A stretch of 64,000 nt of DNA from Catalimonadaceae bacterium JC749 (GTDB taxonomy: Bacteria; Bacteroidota; Bacteroidia; Cytophagales; Cyclobacteriaceae), in NCBI GenBank assembly GCA_021730635.1, contig JAJNNC010000009.1:292130-356129 (forward strand), in the 5' to 3' direction. The notes under the pieces were generated by a model. The model made no database searches. It was given only the letters and a program-made list of their open reading frames with translations, and was not told where the DNA came from. A program made the position numbers and the translations under genes. Below are positions 25,770-34,854 of the stretch, piece after piece (position 1 is the first letter of the stretch; every line of letters starts with the position of its first letter).

Positions 25770-26608
25770 AAAGTGATAAGTACAGAGCCCCCAATGTAGG
25801 CAAATGCTTCTATCAATCCGGCCCCCACATTAGGTTTTTGTTGATTGATTAGCTCGTCTGTGAGATTTCTACCCGGCAACAGGATTTTATCTGTCAGATA
25901 TCGGGCTACAGGCAATAGAATCAAGCCAATGATGACATCGATACCCACATTATAGAGCGATTCTTCCCAGCTGAAAAAATCAGTCATCAGGCCAAACCGG
26001 ATGAGATTGGCGATGGCTACCAGTGCGCCTGCAAACCCTAACCCCACCGCTACATTATCCTTTTCAATATGGGCATGCACATCGAAAGGAGTGATCCATG
26101 TATAAAAATAGGCTGTCAGAATCAATAAAAACTGTCCGATAATCCAAAAGACAAGGGCGGTGAGCACGGATCCTCCTTCTCCCGAAACAGCCCCCAGAAT
26201 AATAAGCCCGGTCCCAATTGCGTTGGCTCCTTCAATAACGCCTGTTCCTACATTCTGGTCTTCTACTATTTCCTTGTACACACTAAATTTCCGAAGGACC
26301 ACTTTCTCGTTAATGAAAATAGAAAAGTTCAACAATACTATCGCCAAAAGGCCATAGATGCCTATGTTCATTAAATCTGTCCAAAGCCCCTGTGAAGGAC
26401 CGATAATGGCAGCCGTGATGGACAATATCAGACCAATATAATAGCCGACATGGGCCATGGCAAAAGCCAGATTATCCTTTTCGGTGAGTTCGTTTTTTAC
26501 ATTGATCCTTCTTTGAAAAAGTTTATAGGCCAGCTTGCCTAAGGCAAATAGTACGAAACAAGCGAGCAAATAAATGAGCGCAGTTAGGGCTGTATCAAGT
26601 GTTACCAT
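25760..26608 (-). CDS. DUF350 membrane protein
   Basis: The 282-residue product has about eight hydrophobic helices in two tandem DUF350 halves. Each half begins with a helix, then a DN-LA-type motif: KDNLAFAMAHVGYYIGL (residues about 45-60) and KDNVAVGLGFAGALVA (about 183-198). After each comes DLMNIGIYG or LYNVGIDVI. DUF350 is an uncharacterised inner-membrane family (E. coli YjfL). The association with an aminopropyltransferase gene, here with a 10-base overlap, is seen in several phyla and suggests a shared pathway, perhaps transport or modification involving polyamines. A lipoprotein gene lies 35 bases upstream on the same strand. Confidence 0.87.
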   Translation of the reverse strand: MVTLDTALTALIYLLACFVLFALGKLAYKLFQRRINVKNELTEKDNLAFAMAHVGYYIGLILSITAAIIGPSQGLWTDLMNIGIYGLLAIVLLNFSIFINEKVVLRKFSVYKEIVEDQNVGTGVIEGANAIGTGLIILGAVSGEGGSVLTALVFWIIGQFLLILTAYFYTWITPFDVHAHIEKDNVAVGLGFAGALVAIANLIRFGLMTDFFSWEESLYNVGIDVIIGLILLPVARYLTDKILLPGRNLTDELINQQKPNVGAGLIEAFAYIGGSVLITLCL

Positions 26609-26643
26609 AGACTAGGTACTTTGGGGTGGATGTAACTTAATGT

Positions 26644-27384
26644 TTATTTCCCGAAACCTCCTCCTCTGGAACGCATACTACCTCCACTGCCATACCTTGA
26701 ACCTGATCGGGAAGTACGTTGGTTAGCGTCTCTGAACTGCCGGCTGGATGTGGATTGTCGCCAAACGGTATTAGGTTTTGAGGCAGAGGTGTAAGCGCTG
26801 CCGGTACCATAGGCCCGGCTACCGCCGGATGTGACTGGTCCGTAGTAAGGCCTTCCGGAACGGCGGTAATCAGTAAAATCATCGTAATAAGACCTGCGTA
26901 CCGGAAATGCGGCAAGATTTAACAGGCTGCTTAAAAATGCATACTGCCCATAGAATGCCCAGAAACTACTACCCCCAGGCCCCTGCTGCCAGGAACCATA
27001 CTGCGGATTCCCTACATAGTTATTATACCCTGGCGGGCTGACGGTTTTAGTAACCTCTCCTTCCTGATTTTTGGCAGCAATCTCCATTCCCATATCATTG
27101 ATGTGCTGATTGAAAAATGACTCGCTGACCGAAATCCAATCGGTAATTTCCTCTTCTGGCTCGGCTCCTTTCGTATTTTCTTTCAGTATCCTATACTGAT
27201 GCTGGTATTCTTTAAAAAAAGTGCCTTCTGCGTTCATATCATACAGAATAATGGAATATACCGGCACTTCGGTCATATCGCGCATCAGGACATCCACCGG
27301 ATTTTTTTGAAATTCATCCGTAGTACAACTGCTTACCATAAAAATACACAGCGACAAGATGATGATCTTTTTCATAATCTTCAT
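26644..27384 (-). CDS. Lipoprotein with Gly/Ser/Arg-rich C terminus, partner of DUF350 protein
   Basis: The 246-residue protein has a lipoprotein signal with lipobox V-S-S-C (Cys20). After a segment of about 110 residues (PVYSIILYDM, FFKEYQHQYRIL, EEEITDWISVSESFF) comes a region rich in Gly, Tyr and Pro (about 120-170). The tail is dense in Ser, Arg and Gly, including TSRSGSRYGSGGSMRSRGG. It is the first gene of a tight group with the DUF350 gene (35 bases) and the aminopropyltransferase. In actinobacterial versions of this cluster the same position holds a DUF4247-type protein. I cannot confirm homology, so this equivalence is inference. The basic, flexible tail could bind a polyanion. Function unknown. 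Confidence 0.7.
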   Translation of the reverse strand: MKIMKKIIILSLCIFMVSSCTTDEFQKNPVDVLMRDMTEVPVYSIILYDMNAEGTFFKEYQHQYRILKENTKGAEPEEEITDWISVSESFFNQHINDMGMEIAAKNQEGEVTKTVSPPGYNNYVGNPQYGSWQQGPGGSSFWAFYGQYAFLSSLLNLAAFPVRRSYYDDFTDYRRSGRPYYGPVTSGGSRAYGTGSAYTSASKPNTVWRQSTSSRQFRDANQRTSRSGSRYGSGGSMRSRGGGFGK

Positions 27385-27456
27385 GCTTAGATATATTTTG
27401 ATTTCTTCGATGAACGTGGCCCTTCGCTGAAGTTATAGCAATACGGCATACCGATC

Positions 27457-27491
27457 TATAACAAAATCGCACGGTATTGTCCCGTGCGATT
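27457..27491 (-). terminator. Rho-independent terminator after the cupin/JmjC gene
   Basis: On the minus strand a perfect 10-base-pair stem (AATCGCACGG with CCGTGCGATT, loop of 7) is followed by TTGTTATAG. It lies 25 bases after the stop of the gene ending at 27516. Confidence 0.75.
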
Positions 27492-27515
27492 GTACATTTA
27501 TGTCAGCATGTGAAC

Positions 27516-28415
27516 TCAATGAGCCACTAATTCACGATTTCCATTATGTTCAATCTTACGGATAGCTGCCTTGGCCCGCCTGTCCGCAATGTTTTGTTTC
27601 ATTTTAAACCACTTATCGCCCAAACCCTTTCTCATGAGATAATCAATACCCTGACGTACTGAAAGGTTCATCAATCCTTTGATCCGTTTGCTGATATGCG
27701 GATTCAGGGAGCGCATGCTCATACCGAATCCTCCTTCTGTATATTCTATATAATGCCAGTATTCACCTGGCATAAATAAGGTATCTCCATGTCTGATCTC
27801 ACACTCAAATCCTTTCACATACTGTAAGCCCGGGAATCTCTGATAATCCGGTTTCACAACATTCACGCCGGTATGCACATTGAAAGGATATCGGTAGAGC
27901 AGATCGGAATAATCGGGGCTAAACAATACGACCCTTCTTTTGCCCTGAAACTGTGTCAGGAAAACATTGGACATATCAATATCCTGATGCATACGGGCAA
28001 TGGATCCGGTTCCTCCGAAAAACATAAAGGGGTATTCTTTTAAGAATTTCGTCTTGATCTCAGGATATTCAAAATCATGCATCAAGGCCGGACAATCTTT
28101 AAAAATATTCCACAGATTGATCCGCAAATCAGTGGGAGTGCTAGCAATCAGATCCAGGTATTCGGAGAATTTCATTCTACGATGGGGCACTTTCAGTGTT
28201 TTATCCAGATCTGACTCCCTGTTTTCATAGACTCCTATGATCTTGTCGCCTGCAACATTTTTAAAATAGTTGAAATCCCATTCTTCATAAGCCTTGGTGC
28301 CCTTGAGCAGGCCCCTGAGAATCACTGGTTTTTGAGGTTTCAGATATTCTTCTTCAAACTTTCTTAAATCAATATTCTCTAAAATGTCAATGGGATGATT
28401 GAAGTCAATAGCCAT
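27516..28415 (-). CDS. Cupin-like / JmjC-type Fe(II)-2-oxoglutarate oxygenase
   Basis: The product is 299 residues from ATG 28415 (MAIDFNHPID). A TTG at 28448 would add 11 residues, but homologues usually begin near this ATG. It matches the cupin_8 (JmjC-like) fold: RMHQDIDMSNVF has the H-x-D metal pair, followed by the strand LTQFQGKRRVVLFSP. GDTLFMPGEYWHYIEY supplies the distal His and the 2-oxoglutarate site region. Such proteins hydroxylate proteins or RNA, or act as peptidyl hydroxylases, but the target is unknown. The tail (after residue 250) is basic (KRIKGLMNL, KQNIADRRAKAAI). It is a cytoplasmic, monocistronic gene with its own terminator. Confidence 0.82.
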   Translation of the reverse strand: MAIDFNHPIDILENIDLRKFEEEYLKPQKPVILRGLLKGTKAYEEWDFNYFKNVAGDKIIGVYENRESDLDKTLKVPHRRMKFSEYLDLIASTPTDLRINLWNIFKDCPALMHDFEYPEIKTKFLKEYPFMFFGGTGSIARMHQDIDMSNVFLTQFQGKRRVVLFSPDYSDLLYRYPFNVHTGVNVVKPDYQRFPGLQYVKGFECEIRHGDTLFMPGEYWHYIEYTEGGFGMSMRSLNPHISKRIKGLMNLSVRQGIDYLMRKGLGDKWFKMKQNIADRRAKAAIRKIEHNGNRELVAH

Positions 28416-28628
28416 ATCGGAAATTCTTGAGTTTGGTGAATGATACAAATTTATGATTTATCAACAATTCTTACGAGTTTTTTTCATTTTTGGCTAAGAA
28501 AATTTACACCTATTGGAATTCATTACCCAATAAAACCTGATTGCGTGTAAAACCCTTGGCATTCACAGCATAAGGCAGGATTCATTACATGAGAGCCAGT
28601 GTAGATAGAATGTTAAAAAATATTATTT

Positions 28629-28636
28629 TACTTTTG
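28629..28636 (+). promoter_or_regulatory. Candidate -7 box (TAnnTTTG) before the BamA-like gene
   Basis: TACTTTTG at 28629-28636 fits the Bacteroidota -7 element, 66 bases before the TTG start at 28702. No TTTG -33 box is visible at the expected distance. Confidence 0.3.
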
Positions 28637-28701
28637 TATAAACAGTATAATAATTTTACCGGTTTTTACCGTTTGTTTCCAAAACGTATTATCTAGCATC
28701 G

Positions 28702-30150
28702 TTGAAACTGAGTCCTTCTACCATCTTATTGTTAGCGTGTATTGGCTGTAGTGGCTTACTGTTGGAAGCCAACTTAGTGAAGGGCCAGGCTGTACCATTC
28801 GATTCAGTGGCAACCTCCCCAGATCAATGGCTTACCATTGACAAAATTTTTGTGATTGGTAACAAACGAACCAAAGAAAAAATCATTCTTCGCGAGCTGG
28901 ATCTTACTGAAGGCCAGACGATTAGCCAGGAAGCCTTGGAAGAGATTCTCATTGTGGACCGACGGAAACTCTTCAACACCCAGTTGTTTCTGGATGTCAA
29001 TATCAGTCAGGTCAGGCTGGATGATCACTTTGTGGACATTATTATTCGGGTAGCGGAACGTTGGTATACCATACCTTCTCCGTTTTTCCGTCTGGCAGAC
29101 CGGAATTTCAACGTTTGGTTTTCTACAGAAAACCGGGACTGGCGCCGGGTGGAATATGGTCTGAAATTCTTTCAGTACAATTTTCGCGGATTAAATGAGC
29201 GCTTATACTTTTATACACAATTGGGATTTACCCGGCAATTTGCCCTGCGGTATGTGATCCCTTACATTGATAAAGCGCAGAAGAACGGGATTGAAGTAGC
29301 CTTTAGTTACTCAGAGAAAAAGAATATCAATTATATCACCCGTGACCATCAGTTTATCTTTACCGATAGCTTAGATGAAGGTATTCGAAATTACAGAGGG
29401 ACCATTGGCTGGCGGTTTCGGCCTTCCTTTTACAACAATCACTATGTGGACCTGCGATACAACGATGTCTGGGTTTCCGATACCATCACAGCGTTGAATC
29501 CTAACTATTTTCTGCATGACGGCAATCGCCAGCAATATTTTTCATTAGCCTATTCCTTCATCAGCGATCACCGGGATTATATAGGCTATCCGCTGAAAGG
29601 TTATCGCTGGGAGGTAGGCATGGAAAAGTTAGGACTGGGTCTGTTCAGCGACATCAATCTGATTCGTATCGATGGCAGCTACCGGAAATATACCGAACTG
29701 GGCAAAGGCTTTTATCTGGCCAATTCCATTCAGGGTTATGGCAGTGCTCCCAGACGTCAGCCCTATGCCAATTTCATAGGAATAGGATATAACCGGGTCT
29801 GGCTGAGAGGTCATGAACTGGATGTAATAGAAGGACAGGCCTTTGTGATTCAGCAGAACACGCTCAGTAAGAGAATTTTCTCCCGGGAAATTGATCTGAG
29901 AAAGATTTTCTCTATCGAACAATTCAATACCATTCCTATCAGCTTTTACCTCAAAGGGTATGTAGATCATGGGTATGTGCACAATTCCTTGCCCTACCCG
30001 CAAAATTCCCGTTTAGCCAACCGCTACCTGATGGGGTATGGCGTCGGATTGGATTTTGTCTCTTTTTATGATTTTGTCCTGCGTATCGAACGTTCCTGGA
30101 GATTTCATGGGGAGCCCGGTTTCTATTTCCATCTGAATACCGCTTTTTAA
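28702..30150 (+). CDS. BamA/TamA-like outer-membrane protein with one POTRA domain
   Basis: The 482-residue product starts at TTG 28702. The signal peptide (MKLSPSTILLLACIGCSGLL, ending near VKGQA) fits only this start. Residues about 42-115 form a POTRA-like domain: LTIDKIFVIGNKRTKEKIILREL, QTISQEALEEILIVDRRKLFNTQLF, then VDIIIRVAERW. The remainder is a 16-strand-type barrel (RLYFYTQLGFTRQFALRYVIPY, GYRWEVGMEKLGLGLF, ending in Phe). The short form with one POTRA is common in Bacteroidota and differs from the essential BamA, which has five. Its cargo is unknown; outer-membrane protein or surface protein assembly is likely. Confidence 0.82.
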   Translation: MKLSPSTILLLACIGCSGLLLEANLVKGQAVPFDSVATSPDQWLTIDKIFVIGNKRTKEKIILRELDLTEGQTISQEALEEILIVDRRKLFNTQLFLDVNISQVRLDDHFVDIIIRVAERWYTIPSPFFRLADRNFNVWFSTENRDWRRVEYGLKFFQYNFRGLNERLYFYTQLGFTRQFALRYVIPYIDKAQKNGIEVAFSYSEKKNINYITRDHQFIFTDSLDEGIRNYRGTIGWRFRPSFYNNHYVDLRYNDVWVSDTITALNPNYFLHDGNRQQYFSLAYSFISDHRDYIGYPLKGYRWEVGMEKLGLGLFSDINLIRIDGSYRKYTELGKGFYLANSIQGYGSAPRRQPYANFIGIGYNRVWLRGHELDVIEGQAFVIQQNTLSKRIFSREIDLRKIFSIEQFNTIPISFYLKGYVDHGYVHNSLPYPQNSRLANRYLMGYGVGLDFVSFYDFVLRIERSWRFHGEPGFYFHLNTAF

Positions 30151-30253
30151 AATTAGGGGTGGTTCAAAGCAAAAACCTGTGTCAGACCTGTACAAAAGGT
30201 ATGCTGACTTTCCTTTTCTTGCAGGATAGTGCAGGGCATCTCCGTACGCGGTG

Positions 30254-30283
30254 TGTTGGGAGCAACCCAAACAACCCTTTTTT
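30254..30283 (+). terminator. Possible terminator after the BamA-like gene
   Basis: TGTTGGG pairs with CCCAAACA (one bulged A) across a loop AGCAA, and a six-T run follows a few bases later (30278-30283). It is 104 bases beyond the stop. The stem is short, so the call is tentative. Confidence 0.4.
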
Positions 30284-30386
30284 GCGCGCTCAACAACAAG
30301 CCGATAAAAACACAATGAAACAGCTGCTCCCTTGATATTTTTCCTGAAGAATCATCCTATTTCTCACCTGCTCTTAAAAAACTTTA

Positions 30387-30394
30387 TAAATTTG
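30387..30394 (+). promoter_or_regulatory. Candidate -7 box (TAnnTTTG) before metG
   Basis: TAAATTTG at 30387-30394 fits the Bacteroidota -7 element and would give a leader of about 17 bases to the metG ATG at 30417. A -33 TTTG is not visible. Confidence 0.4.
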
Positions 30395-30416
30395 CCCTAG
30401 CTATAAACAGGAAATT

Positions 30417-32486
30417 ATGTCAGATAAGAATCCAAAAAGATATACCGTTACTGCTGCCTTGCCTTATGCCAATGGCCCTCTTCATATTGGCCATATTGCA
30501 GGTGCCTACCTGCCTGCTGATATTTATGTGCGTTACCTCCGGCTTACCCATCAGGATGTTGTTTTCATCGGCGGAAGCGACGAACATGGAGTTGCCATTA
30601 TGCTACGTGCCAAGCTGGAAGGCATTTCTCCCCAAGAAATTATTGATAAGTACCATGAACTCAATAAAGACACTTTCGAGCGCTTTGGGATATCCTTTGA
30701 TATGTACCACCGTACCTCAGAGCCTATCCATCATGAAACTTCTCAGGAATTTTTCCTCAAACTTCACGAGCAGGGAGAGTTTATAGAACAGGAATCAGAA
30801 CAGTATTATGATGAAGAGTTCAACCAGTTTTTAGCGGATCGGTATATTGTGGGCACCTGTCCGGTATGTGGGTATGAGAATGCATACGGAGATCAGTGTG
30901 AAAACTGTGGTTCTTCTCTGAATCCGACAGATCTTATTAACCCAAAATCTATTCTGAGTGGCAAAAAACCTATACTGAAGACGACTAAGCACTGGTATTT
31001 GCCACTTGATAAGTACCAGCCCTGGCTGGAGCAGTGGTTACTGGAAGGAAAAAAAGGAAAGTGGAAACCCAATGTATACGGGCAGTGCAGTGCCTGGCTG
31101 AAAGCAGGTTTACAACCCAGGGCTATGACACGTGATCTGGACTGGGGTGTGGATGTGCCGCTCCCACATACAGAAGGAAAAAAGCTGTATGTCTGGCTGG
31201 ATGCGCCTATCGGTTATATATCTTCCACCAAACAATGGGCCCTGGATCATGGGAAAGACTGGGAGCCTTATTGGAAAACACAGCCCAATGAAGAGGACAA
31301 CACCCGCCTTGTTCATTTTATTGGAAAAGACAATATCGTATTTCATTGCATCATCTTTCCTTCTATTCTGCATGCCCACGGTGAATATGTGCTGCCAGAA
31401 CATGTCCCTGCCAACGAATTTTTGAACCTCGAAGGCAAAAAACTCTCTACCAGCCGCAACTGGGCAGTTTGGCTGCACGAGTATCTGGATGAATTCAAAG
31501 GCAAAGAAGATGCGCTGCGATACACGTTATGCACCATTCTTCCGGAAACCAAAGACAGTGAATTTACCTGGAAAGATTATCAGGCCCGTAATAACAATGA
31601 ACTGGTGGCCATTCTGGGTAATTTTATCAACCGAACTTTGGTGCTGACCCACAAATACTTTGACGGGAAAGTGCCAGCAAAAGGAACACTGGAAACAATA
31701 GATGAACAGGTTCTGTCAAAAATTCAGTCATGGCCCGATGAAATAGCCAATGCTATTGAGAACTTCCGTTTCAGGGAGGCGGTCAGCTTCCTGATGGATT
31801 ATGCCCGGATGGGCAATAAATACCTGGCCGACACTGAACCCTGGAAGCTGATCAAAACTGATGTGAACCGGGTTCAAACGATTCTCAATCTTTGCTTACA
31901 ATTAACGGCCAACCTCTCTGTGTTGATGGAGCCCTTTCTGCCTTTTTCAGCCAAAACCTTGAAGGATATGATCAACCTGAGCGACCCCCGAAGTTGGGAG
32001 GAAGCGAAGGACACAGACATTTTAAAGCCTGGCCATTTACTCAATCCGCCCGTACTGTTGTTTGAAAAAGTTGAAGACAATATTGTGGAAGAGCAGATAC
32101 AGAAACTGCATCAGGTCATACCAGCTGCTACGGAAGCACAGGAGGAAACACCGGCCAAACCCGATATTGTCTATGAAGATTTTAGCAAAATGGATTTGCG
32201 CATCGCCACGATTCTGGAAGCCGAGAAGATGGAAAAGTCCAACAAACTGCTGAAGTTGAAGGTAGACATCGGCCTAGACCAGCGAACAGTGCTCAGTGGC
32301 ATCGCCCAATATTTTAAGCCGGAAGAACTGATCGGAAAACAGGTTTGTATGGTCGTTAATCTGGCACCCCGTAAGATGATGGGGATTGAATCTCAGGGCA
32401 TGATCCTGATGGCAGAAGACAAAGATGGGTCCCTGGTATTTGTAAAACCAGAAAAAGGGGTCAGCGATGGGAGTATCATCAGTTGA
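30417..32486 (+). CDS. metG: Methionyl-tRNA synthetase with C-terminal tRNA-binding domain
   Basis: The product is 689 residues, full length for the long MetRS type. It charges tRNA-Met with methionine. The HIGH motif is H23-IGH26 in [11 protein letters not shown] and the KMSKS counterpart is KLSTS at 342-346. The zinc knuckle has Cys148/Cys151 and Cys161/Cys164. The anticodon-binding helical domain spans about 400-560. After a linker ([10 protein letters not shown]) the C-terminal EMAP/Trbp111-type domain (about 575-689, [13 protein letters not shown] and GMILMAED) helps dimerisation and tRNA binding. It is cytoplasmic and a sole essential gene here. It begins 17 bases after a plausible promoter and is followed by a convergent hairpin. 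Confidence 0.98.
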   Translation: MSDKNPKRYTVTAALPYANGPLHIGHIAGAYLPADIYVRYLRLTHQDVVFIGGSDEHGVAIMLRAKLEGISPQEIIDKYHELNKDTFERFGISFDMYHRTSEPIHHETSQEFFLKLHEQGEFIEQESEQYYDEEFNQFLADRYIVGTCPVCGYENAYGDQCENCGSSLNPTDLINPKSILSGKKPILKTTKHWYLPLDKYQPWLEQWLLEGKKGKWKPNVYGQCSAWLKAGLQPRAMTRDLDWGVDVPLPHTEGKKLYVWLDAPIGYISSTKQWALDHGKDWEPYWKTQPNEEDNTRLVHFIGKDNIVFHCIIFPSILHAHGEYVLPEHVPANEFLNLEGKKLSTSRNWAVWLHEYLDEFKGKEDALRYTLCTILPETKDSEFTWKDYQARNNNELVAILGNFINRTLVLTHKYFDGKVPAKGTLETIDEQVLSKIQSWPDEIANAIENFRFREAVSFLMDYARMGNKYLADTEPWKLIKTDVNRVQTILNLCLQLTANLSVLMEPFLPFSAKTLKDMINLSDPRSWEEAKDTDILKPGHLLNPPVLLFEKVEDNIVEEQIQKLHQVIPAATEAQEETPAKPDIVYEDFSKMDLRIATILEAEKMEKSNKLLKLKVDIGLDQRTVLSGIAQYFKPEELIGKQVCMVVNLAPRKMMGIESQGMILMAEDKDGSLVFVKPEKGVSDGSIIS

Positions 32487-32491
32487 AAATT

Positions 32492-32516
32492 CCGGCAGTA
32501 TACTGCCTACTGCCGG
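32492..32516. terminator. Hairpin between convergent metG and pth
   Basis: CCGGCAGTA (32492-32500) pairs perfectly with TACTGCCGG (32508-32516) across a 7-base loop. It lies between two converging genes and could end both transcripts. The T tract is weak on the plus side and slightly better on the minus side (AATTTTC). Confidence 0.5.
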
Positions 32517-32532
32517 TGATTCTCAAGAATAC

Positions 32533-33093
32533 TTAATCATTGTACTGGCTCATGGTCTGGTTGATCCCAAGGGTGGCAAAGGAAAGAATCATCTCCCCCG
32601 CCCTGTCCATCACTTCCGTTAACTGATCCAACTGTTCCTGCGGGAAACGGCTCAATACGTAATCAACCTGCCTTCCTTTTGGAAAATCGTTGCCTACGCC
32701 ACATCTCAAACGGGGATATTGCTGGTTGCCTAAAGTATCTTCTATATTTTGGAGTCCGTTATGGCCGGCACTGGAACCCTTCGCCCGCATCCTTAACTTG
32801 CCGAAGGGTAAGGCGATATCGTCTGTCACGATCAGGGTCTGCTCCGGAGTCACTTTCAGTTCCTGCATCCAATAATTGACTGCTTTTCCACTCAGGTTCA
32901 TATAAGTGGTAGGCTTGATAAGATAAAGGGTACGGCCTTTATGCTTGAATTGGGTCACATCCGCCAGTCGATCATTCTGAAACGTAGCGCCTTTGAGATC
33001 CGCCAGGCGGTCTAAGGTCAGAAAGCCGATATTGTGCCGGGTCAGTTCATATTGTACGCCCGGATTACCCAAACCCACAATGAGATACTTCAT
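32533..33093 (-). CDS. pth: Peptidyl-tRNA hydrolase
   Basis: The product is 186 residues, the usual length. It releases tRNA from peptidyl-tRNAs dropped by the ribosome. The signature [19 protein letters not shown] carries Asn10 and the catalytic His20. The second site is [21 protein letters not shown], with the Asp that pairs with the histidine, followed by SAGHNGL. It is cytoplasmic. The gene lies 61 bases downstream of rplY on the same strand, the arrangement prs-rplY-pth being common in bacteria. A terminator-like hairpin lies between rplY and pth, so read-through may be partial. Confidence 0.97.
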   Translation of the reverse strand: MKYLIVGLGNPGVQYELTRHNIGFLTLDRLADLKGATFQNDRLADVTQFKHKGRTLYLIKPTTYMNLSGKAVNYWMQELKVTPEQTLIVTDDIALPFGKLRMRAKGSSAGHNGLQNIEDTLGNQQYPRLRCGVGNDFPKGRQVDYVLSRFPQEQLDQLTEVMDRAGEMILSFATLGINQTMSQYND

Positions 33094-33100
33094 ACTGATT

Positions 33101-33133
33101 AAATAAAAAATCCTGCCCTTGAAGAACAGGATT
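33101..33133 (-). terminator. Terminator after rplY
   Basis: On the minus strand AATCCTG (33133-33127) pairs with CAGGATT (33115-33109) and is followed by a T-rich run (TTTTTATTT). It begins 22 bases after the rplY stop and runs up to the pth start, so it may attenuate read-through into pth. Confidence 0.6.
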
Positions 33134-33154
33134 CAATTCACAATGATATTCAAT

Positions 33155-33748
33155 TTATGCTTCTGCCTCCTCTGTTTCCTCCTGATCAGCTGATCTTCCT
33201 CTCAAGGCTCTTGGGATTTCAATAACTGCAATGGAGTTTGAAGGATTATCCAGAATAGTAAAGTTATCTTCCTTAATGTCGGCCACTTTGATGGCACGTC
33301 CGAAATCCAGTGAGGATACATCCACATCAAGATGCTCAGGCATATCTTTAGGAAGTGCTTTTATCAGCACAGATCTTCTTTTGAACATTAAAGTTCCCCC
33401 TTTGGTCACACCCGGTGCTGAACCTATCAGTTTGAGAGGGATATTCATTTTCACTGGTTTGTTTTCGCTCAACTCGAGAAAATCTGCATGCAGAATGACC
33501 TCATTGACGGGATGGAACTGTATATCCTGCAAGATTGCATCGTGTTCGTCCCCTTCAATGTTCAGATGTACCTTGTAAGCTTCCGGTGTATACACCAGGT
33601 TTCGGAACAGGATCATGGGTGCATGAAAATGCACCTGCTCTTTTCCACCATACAAAACACATGGTACACTGCCTTCAGTTCTCAACTGCTTGGCTTCTTT
33701 TTTTCCGAGATTTGCTCTTTTATACCCTATAATCTCTAAAGTTTTCAT
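33155..33748 (-). CDS. rplY: 50S ribosomal protein L25, Ctc/TL5 long form
   Basis: The product is 197 residues from the ATG at 33748 (MKTLEIIGYKRANLGKKEA). The longer frame from 33847 runs into prs and is not used. The N-terminal part (about 1-92) is the L25 5S-rRNA-binding domain (VPCVLYGGKEQVHFHAP, HAPMILFRN). The C-terminal TL5 domain (about 95-185) has NEVILHADFLEL, IPLKLIGSAPGVTKGG and PEHLDVDVSSLDFGRAIKV. The acidic tail is EETEEAEA. It sits between prs, 25 bases upstream, and pth. This order is widely conserved. Confidence 0.96.
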   Translation of the reverse strand: MKTLEIIGYKRANLGKKEAKQLRTEGSVPCVLYGGKEQVHFHAPMILFRNLVYTPEAYKVHLNIEGDEHDAILQDIQFHPVNEVILHADFLELSENKPVKMNIPLKLIGSAPGVTKGGTLMFKRRSVLIKALPKDMPEHLDVDVSSLDFGRAIKVADIKEDNFTILDNPSNSIAVIEIPRALRGRSADQEETEEAEA

Positions 33749-33773
33749 ACTATTATGGTTAAAATTTATTTGA

Positions 33774-34715
33774 TTAAAATCTGGATTTGGAAATAAACAA
33801 CGGGCTGATGGATTCGTGATTGTGTATTTTCTGAATAGCGCCCGCAAACAATTCAGCCACCGATAATACTTTTATTTTATCACATTCTCTACGAAGCGGA
33901 ATCGTATCGGTAACAATGAGTTCTTCCAGTTCGGAACCTTCAATATTTTCATAAGCTTTTCCGGAAAGCACGGCGTGCGTACTAATGGCACGAACAGATT
34001 GAGCTCCATTGTCTTTGAGTACCTTGGCCGCTTTGCATAAAGTGCCGGCGGTATCTACCAGGTCATCCACAATCACCACATCTTTTCCTTCCACTTCTCC
34101 TATCACCTGCATACCTTCTACCTCGTTGGCCCGTTTACGCTGCTTGTCGCATACCACCATATCTGTTTGAAAATACTGGGCAAAGTTACGAGTTCTCTTC
34201 ACACCCCCCACATCGGGAGAGGCAAACACCAGATTGTCCTTCGGAATTTTTTTCAGATAAGGCACAAAGATGATACTGCCGCTGAAGTGATCTACAGGAA
34301 AGTCAAAAAATCCCTGTATCTGCCCGGCGTGCAGATCGCAGGTCATCAAGCGGTCGGCACCTGCTGCTGAAAACAGATTGGCGATCAGTTTAGCGCCTAT
34401 GGCTACCCTGGGCTTATCTTTCCGATCCTGACGGGCATAGCCAAAGTAGGGCACCACTGCAATTACATTATTGGCACTGGCTCTTTTGGCGGCGTCAATC
34501 AGGAGCAACAATTCCATGAGATTGTCGGAAGGTGAAAAAGTGGACTGGATCAGATAAACATCGCATCCCCGTACCGACTCCATGAAATAAGTAGAAATTT
34601 CGCCATCGCTGAATTTTTCTGTAACCACTTCTCCTAAGGGTTGTCCATGAATTTGGGCAATCTTTTCAGCAAGATACAAAGTGGAAGAACCTGAGAAAAG
34701 CTTAACAGGAATCAT
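33774..34715 (-). CDS. prs: Ribose-phosphate pyrophosphokinase (PRPP synthetase)
   Basis: The product is 313 residues, typical of class I PRPP synthetases. It makes PRPP from ribose 5-phosphate and ATP for nucleotide, His and Trp synthesis. The flexible ATP loop with FGYARQDRKDKPR (near residue 97) and the PRPP-binding loop VVIVDDLVDTAGTL (near 215) are present, as are DGEISTYFMESVRG and ISTHAVLSG. It is cytoplasmic. The gene heads a group with rplY and pth. tRNA-Gln lies 68 bases upstream and is separated by its own terminator. Confidence 0.97.
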   Translation of the reverse strand: MIPVKLFSGSSTLYLAEKIAQIHGQPLGEVVTEKFSDGEISTYFMESVRGCDVYLIQSTFSPSDNLMELLLLIDAAKRASANNVIAVVPYFGYARQDRKDKPRVAIGAKLIANLFSAAGADRLMTCDLHAGQIQGFFDFPVDHFSGSIIFVPYLKKIPKDNLVFASPDVGGVKRTRNFAQYFQTDMVVCDKQRKRANEVEGMQVIGEVEGKDVVIVDDLVDTAGTLCKAAKVLKDNGAQSVRAISTHAVLSGKAYENIEGSELEELIVTDTIPLRRECDKIKVLSVAELFAGAIQKIHNHESISPLFISKSRF

Positions 34716-34734
34716 AGAGAAACTTCATTTTCTA

Positions 34735-34776
34735 TAAAAAAACCAATCCCGACACCTACATAGGAGAGCCGGGATT
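34735..34776 (-). terminator. Terminator of tRNA-Gln
   Basis: AATCCCG (34776 to 34770 read on the minus strand) pairs with CGGGATT (34751 to 34745), and GGTTTTTT follows. It lies 8 bases after the tRNA 3' end and before prs, showing that the tRNA is its own unit. Confidence 0.75.
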
Positions 34777-34783
34777 TGTTCTG

Positions 34784-34854
34784 TTGTCCGGCAAGGATTC
34801 GAACCCTGACTAAGAGAACCAAAATCTCCTGTGCTACCTTTACACAACCGGACA
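34784..34854 (-). tRNA. tRNA-Gln (anticodon TTG)
   Basis: The minus strand folds into a full cloverleaf of 71 bases. The acceptor stem is TGTCCGG with CCGGACA, plus discriminator A. The D-arm contains AAAGGTAGCAC, the anticodon stem GGAGA/TCTCT holds loop TTTTGGT, and the T-arm contains GGTTCGAATCC. The loop places anticodon T-T-G at 34-36, reading CAA and CAG as glutamine. CCA is not encoded, as is usual in Bacteroidota. Confidence 0.95.

Noticed and set aside
28589..28696. 35-codon frame just upstream of the BamA-like gene
   Set aside because: It covers the probable -7 promoter box of the next gene, and its composition follows base content. Such frames arise by chance in AT-rich DNA.
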